Shown: positions 59,031 to 64,000 of the stretch, one piece after another
Numbering within the stretch: the stretch's first letter is position 1
Layout of the letters: each line of letters starts with the position of its first letter
Source: Antedon bifida
Taxonomy: Eukaryota; Echinodermata; Crinoidea; Comatulida; Antedonidae
Length of the DNA: 64,000 nucleotides
Assembly (NCBI GenBank): GCA_963402885.1
Contig: OY727100.1
Span: forward strand, 20,431,665 to 20,495,664
Direction of reading: 5' to 3'
Notes under the pieces: generated by a model
Databases searched by the model: none
What the model was told of the DNA's origin: nothing
What the model saw: the letters and a program-made list of their open reading frames with translations, nothing else
Position numbers and translations under genes: made by a program

Positions 59031-61364
59031 ATTAATTATTTACCAAACATCAACTGCATTCCAATATTATGCCCCTCTGTTTCTGAACCATAACTGTAAA
59101 CACACACTATTCCCTCTGCTTCTTCTTTCCCTTCTTTTACACTGTACAAAGCTAGGTCAGATTCTTCTGCCTTCACTGCACCTAGTGTGTACAACTGACA
59201 CCAGGTTTTTACAGCCATCTTCACTTAAGTAAAGTGTAAGATCCTTATTTGTTTCATTTCCATGACTTGTCATTGCTATTTGGTTGAACCCATCTGTCTT
59301 GGTTGGTAAAAATACAATACCACTCTAGAAAATAAACAATTTAAAATGACATTTTAAAGCCAAATACAGCAGAAATAGTCTGGCAGCCAAATGACTATTT
59401 TTAAGGTTAGTCCATACAAGTACGAGTTTCTGGCTACATACAGGCCCTGTATTGGAAATATATAAGTAATGGATTGAAATCTGTATAAAAATCTACTTAC
59501 ACTTTACACACACTTTAGCTGTTATTGTTTTCTTCATTCTGTCGTCTGAAGAGAAATTTTGAATTTCACAGGTGTACTCTCCATCATCAGCTAAAGTTAC
59601 TGTCTCAAACTCTAAGCATATTTTATTATCACCTAAAAATGATTTGTATCTTCCATTAACTTCTTTTAATAGAGTCTTCTGTTTTGATTCATCGGAACAC
59701 CATATCAATTTCTCTCCATTATTAGTCTTCTTATACCAAATAAAATCAATATTTTCATCCTCCATTTGATAGTTGCAAATTAAACTAGCTGTTTCTCCAC
59801 AAGTTGCAAAACAATCATTCATGTCTAAACAATATAAAACAAAGTTATTAAGTAAAACAGCCAGAAAGAAGTGGAAAGCTTTAGGAAAACACTATTTTGT
59901 CAGTGTTATATGTAACAATAATAAAAATAATCATCTATTACAAGCATAGCAAAACATTTATTGTAATTCACCCCAATCAAAAGCATTGGTTTACGTAAAT
60001 GCAAATTTGTATTTTTATCTCCTTTTTTCCATTGGAGTGGAGCAGTAATTTGTAGCTGTACTGTATACAAATACAAATGTAGATCGGGTAGCTTTAAAAG
60101 ACATAATTACTTTTAACTGTTAACTTTCCAGAACAACTGTATATTTTCTGTCTTCCTTCAATTTGCACTTCACATATGTATTTTCCTTCATCTTCAGATT
60201 TAATTTTTCTGATTTCAAGATACCCCTCGTTCTGATCCACAAATCCACATTCATAGCGTGATGTTGGATCATGTGACTGCACTAATGTTGGTTCAGGTGA
60301 CTTTAATGATATCAGCCTCTTCTTTGCTTCACTTTCAACATGCTTAAACCAATCGATCTGGGATATTTTTAAAGAATCTTCAATCCATTCTATGTTTAAA
60401 ATTAATCGAACATTCGCACACTCATGTATAGAATCATCAGAAATCTTCATTTCTATAGCACCTATATTTTAAAAAATATATATATATATTTTCATTTGTT
60501 CAATAACACTTATTCAACAACAATTATCACCAAAATAGATAAAGGAAAAAATATAAAAAAAAAACAAAATAAAATATGAAATATTAGAAGTTTTAGTACT
60601 TGTCACATTTTGAACTTAAACAATACATAATAAAAACAAATTGTTTAATCAAAATAAAATGTGATTTGTAATGATACCATAGCAAAAAGGATTGGTGCAT
60701 CACAAACTTTAGCATACAACAATCTAAATCATCACCAAGAAAAATCATCATTATCATACATAAAATTGACTTTGAATGCACGGTGTAATAAAGTTTAATT
60801 AAGAACCTGTTATTGAAAAAAAGACAGATAGTTCACTATATTTGGCTATATGTAGATAGGAGAATCCAATTTGTTGTAAAGCATAAGTAAATAAACTATA
60901 ATCAATACCTTTTTTAACTGTTAGCTGTGTAGTATCTTCCAGCTTCTTTTCTCCACCAACTGGCTTCACTTCACATTGATACTTGCCAGCATCATCAAGT
61001 ACAACATTCTTTATCTTTAAAGACAGAATGCTATTTTGGTAACTTGTTACTTCAAATATGTTATCTTTAGAACAATCCTCAATCTCTGTTGTGCCATCTT
61101 CCCTAATCTTCTTCCACTTGTAACCTGTTAATGGCATATCTGCTGGTCCATATCGGCACTTCATTTCAACATTGATACCTTCTTCTGTTGAGCATTTCGG
61201 ATTTATCATCTTAATCCCTAAAAAAATAGACTTGAATTAATTAGAAATATTACACAATTGATGGAATTTGCTATTTGGAAATTGTGTTTTATACATAGTT
61301 TTTCCACAAATAATTGCCACTACGTTTTTAAAACAGACATCAAATCAGTTATCCTTATTAGCTA

Positions 61365-61550
61365 GGCTAGGCCTAGTCCACGAGAGGACATTCACCGCCA
61401 GCTACTTAGGTAGTGCATTGTTTCTCTCTTTTTATCATAATTTACCATAAAACGTACATTTAAGACAAGGAATGACCTGGTTTAATGTTTTTAAAGTAAT
61501 TTATGCATTATTTTTACAAAACGTCAACAATTGTAGGGAATTGGTTTTTA
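61365..61550 (-). repeat. Partial copy of the element at 21558-22132
   Basis: In inverted orientation it shares GGCCTAGTCCACGAGAGGA, the AGACAAGGAATGACCTGG block and the TGTAGGGAATTGG end with 21558-21700. It sits in a gene C intron. Confidence 0.6.
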
Positions 61551-62006
61551 AGAAGATATTATTATATTTAGATATAAAAGATATTATTACTATTTTAAAA
61601 TTAATGAAACTCACAATAAAAAGATAAATTGTTGACCCCTGGCTTTCTCCTGCCCTTTATGATGCAGTTGTACTCTCCTGAATCAGATTTTACAGAATTT
61701 GCAAAATTTAGGCTGATTCTTCCTCTACCATTTGTAACTACTGGAAAGAAAATATAAATTTAATTGTAGAAATTGTTTTTCATAAAAAGTTTAAATTTAT
61801 TTTTATTAATTGTATTTCTTTTTGTTACCCTGCAAACATTACATTATTATGATACCTGCACCATTAATTTATTGATATATTGCCTAGTGTACACATTCAC
61901 CACTTCAATGGAATTGGTGTTGTCTCATACCAATTAACTCCATTCTACAAATAGTACTTCAAATCAAACTTTATCTTTTATAACGTAATTTAATAATAAT
62001 TCAAAC

Positions 62007-62140
62007 ATTCAATTCAATTTTATTCAGCATAAGATACATCATTATATAATAACAATACATACAAGTTTTTTGTTTGCAGTAGAATTTTCTGAACTGGAGA
62101 AACTTAAATAAGCCCAAATGGCTTTAAGGCTACTTCAACC
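62007..62140 (-). mobile_element. Short 5'-truncated non-LTR element tail
   Basis: On the minus strand the sequence ends ATGCTGAATAAAATTGAATTGAA, a polyadenylation-like word followed by pentamers, as at 36295 and 45020. It lies in a gene C intron. Confidence 0.45.
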
Positions 62141-62257
62141 AGAAAAAAATGAGTAAAAAAGTGTATAAATATATATTTTCAAGAGTAGTCAACAAATACA
62201 TAAAAAGAAAAGAAAATACACTATTATGGTTTTTACTTACTTGAGTAAGATTCAGAT

Positions 62258-63200
62258 CTAAAAAAAAAAAATTAATATAATAATGATAGGAAAATACCTA
62301 TGATTTAGGAAGTGGATGCATCAACACTCTTTAAACATTAATATCGGGATGTACAATTACAGCACAATAATAATGATGTAAAATTGTATTTGTAATGCGA
62401 TTTACACAATAATACATTTAAAAAGCGCTGCAGATTTTTTTGGCACAGAAATAATTCACATTGATTTTGTATAGATAATACAGTGTATGACATAACTTTA
62501 ATACCTATTGAATAGTATAGACTGTTATGATGATGAATTGTAACTAGGTTTTAATTGTTCATTGTTAGTTGATTTTCATTTTTGTATAATAATTTTCAAA
62601 ACAGGTTTTCTTTTTTATCATGATTTATCAGGCAATGCAAAAAACATATAATTTACATACACATAGTATAATATTGTGATAAGAGATAGGTAACTAAAGC
62701 AAGCAGACGTAAGCAAACATCAGACAGTTGAGAATCATACTTTGTGTAAAAGATAGCAACCACCATATGAAAATATAATAAATAACATGTTGATAAGAAT
62801 GACATTTTATTAATAGCCTTTTTTCACAACATAGACAATAAACTATATTATAAATAACAAACTAAATCACAACTATTGTAAATGCAATTTTAGTTTAGTT
62901 TTAATTTTTATTTCAATAATTGACCAGTATTGTTTAAAAATTGTGTAAATATGTGCAACAATCATCTAAATTGGAGATGAGGGCGTTGATCAAGCTGCAG
63001 CCATCACGTTTTTCTTTTTCTTTCTTCGCTCTCTTCATTTTTTTTAGTGTGTTTTTTAGTTCGTTGATCCTTTTTGATGTAATTTGATGATTTTTGATGT
63101 TAGTAACTGTACCCGATTGTGCGGTCTCGTGTTTTTTAGTCTTGTAAACTGTTTTTTGCGTGTTATACTCTCCAACCAACAACTTGCAACATAGGCTAGG
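62258..63200. other. Interval upstream of gene C; no further C exon found
   Basis: I searched the minus strand for counterparts of the 13- and 26-base exons that precede this point in A and B and found none. An 82-residue minus-strand frame (63182-62934), rich in Lys and Glu, is open, but has no recognisable relative and probably belongs to the LINE 5' region. Confidence 0.4.
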
Positions 63201-63226
63201 CTACCCCGCTTCCGGCGACCGCTACA

Positions 63227-64000
63227 ATGTGCAAGCAGAATTCCACCGGCACTCGCTATGATTTAACAACATCTGGAAGCGTGTTCAGAGCTAGGCCTAG
63301 AGGAAGGAGAGCAGGGCGGAAAGCACGGCGAAGGATTCCTATCATATTTAATGTATTCCCGATTGAATCTAAACGGCCTCACATTATTAAGGGTAATAAT
63401 AGAACCCCTGTGAGAACTATTATTCATATTGCAATTTCACAGAAGCAGGATAACAATAGGCTAGCGATAGAGAAGAATAAGCAACAACTTTTGCCTAATT
63501 TTTTATTAACGAACGCCCAATCGCTGATCAATAAGCGTGATGAATTTCATCTGTTGATGAATAAGGAATCCGTTAATGTTGGTATAATTACTGAGAGCTG
63601 GTTTTCTACCACCCACCATCAAGACCAACTGGACATACCTGGTTATGCCCTATTCTCCAAATGTCGTGAAGACCGACGTGGGGGTGGAGTAGCAATCTAC
63701 ACCAAAGATGGCCTCAATGCTCAAGAACTTAAGGTTGCAGCCCCCCCTGAGTTGGAGATTCTTTGGATCAGACTAAGAGGCACCAGACTACCTAGAGGAC
63801 TATCGCAAATTGTAGTGTGTGGTATATATATAGTCACAGATTCACCACATCACACGGTCCCCAGATACCGGATTTTGCATAGCTGGTGATTTCAATCGTA
63901 TGGTGATTGGTGACATTCTTAAAGGCAACGATTTTCGTCAAATTGTTAAATTTAACACGCGTAATAATGCTGTTCTTGATCTAATCATTACAAATATGGA
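63227..64000 (+). mobile_element. LINE 5' part with apurinic-like endonuclease domain (runs off the right edge)
   Basis: A frame from 63227 reads a basic N-terminus (RGRRAGRKARRR), then NAQSLINKRDEFHLL, GIITESWF, IPGYALFSKCREDRRGGGVAIY and LWIRLRG, the order of motifs in CR1/L2/jockey-type endonuclease domains. Near 63830-63843 the frame shifts: the next motif, CIAGDFNRM, with the catalytic GDFN, is in another frame and sits too close, so a deletion of some tens of codons is likely. LDLIITN follows at the edge. The copy is therefore probably inactive. Confidence 0.8.

Larger units (their letters stand above)
59036..62257 (-). pseudogene. Gene C: decayed Ig/sialidase module, paralog of A and B downstream modules
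   Basis: Exons: 62257-62241, 61740-61615 (V-type half-Ig, SDSGEYNC), 61217-60909 (Ig, close to A exon 3564-3253), 60461-60111 (Ig, close to A exon 1931-1461 but with two repeat units), 59824-59501 (Ig, close to A exon 1308-994), then only the last sialidase exon, about 59330-59036. The first six sialidase exons are missing: 59501 is followed within 175 bases by the last one. That last exon also has one extra A in the SxDGCK Asp-box region relative to B, shifting the frame. The Ig exons themselves are open and in phase, so a secreted or truncated Ig product is possible. The 5' part would lie right of 62257 and was not found before the LINE. Confidence 0.7.

Noticed and set aside
1-64000. CRISPR arrays, bacterial operons, or retrovirus/LTR or Polinton-type elements
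   Set aside because: Split genes with GT/AG introns throughout; no spaced direct-repeat array, no paired LTRs, and no capsid, integrase or protease motifs were seen. The only reverse-transcriptase traces are of non-LTR type.

Overview
The window looks like AT-rich nuclear DNA of an invertebrate animal. Genes are split into short exons with GT/AG introns. TE debris is dense (LINEs, tRNA-derived SINEs, terminal-inverted-repeat elements), and the short palindromic motif AGGCCTA is scattered everywhere. Together with immune-type immunoglobulin (Ig) receptors and a NEU-family sialidase fold, this suggests a marine deuterostome, most likely an echinoderm. The species assignment is inference.

The window is a cluster of related Ig-superfamily genes in alternating orientation. 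From left to right: A on the minus strand (receptor exons 11239-6498, then Ig plus sialidase-like exons 5923 to beyond base 1); D on the plus strand (14695-17819); B on the minus strand (receptor exons 41382-33583, then sialidase-like exons 30414-20322); E on the plus strand (50847-55186); and C on the minus strand (62257-59036, a decayed copy of the Ig/sialidase half). A/D and B/E are divergent head-to-head pairs whose first exons face each other across 3.5 kb and 9.5 kb. D/B and E/C are tail-to-tail. The simplest reading is a duplicated unit: [sialidase-like module, minus] [receptor, minus] | [receptor, plus].

The four receptors share a signal-peptide exon, three Ig exons with the same phases, and a transmembrane exon. 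They differ in their tails. The minus-strand receptors A and B carry a peculiar exon with a Cys-rich second hydrophobic stretch. The plus-strand receptors D and E carry tyrosine tails: D has YSEL, IYEEP and HYSEQLY motifs, and E has a run of duplicated small exons, each giving a YQxL-type and often a GYxxP-type tyrosine. The most unusual part is the minus-strand module downstream of A and B, where one to five Ig or half-Ig exons are spliced in phase to a full-length NEU-like six-bladed sialidase fold. It keeps a TYR(R/H)P motif and Asp-box relics but seems to lack most catalytic residues. A has a V-type half domain plus four Ig domains before the sialidase, B has only the half domain, and C has the half domain plus three Ig domains with most of the sialidase lost.

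Between and inside the genes lie a 3.2 kb inverted-arm element with a perfect AAGAT target duplication (26349-29532), a Tigger-like TA-flanked element (22290-23613), several MITEs and long hairpins, truncated LINEs, the 5' part of a LINE with an endonuclease domain at the right edge (63227 onward), tRNA-derived SINEs, and a 1.3 kb tandem duplication after gene E. No virus-like or LTR element was recognised. All exon models are hand-derived from reading frame, splice consensus, phase agreement and paralog comparison; none is supported by transcripts here.
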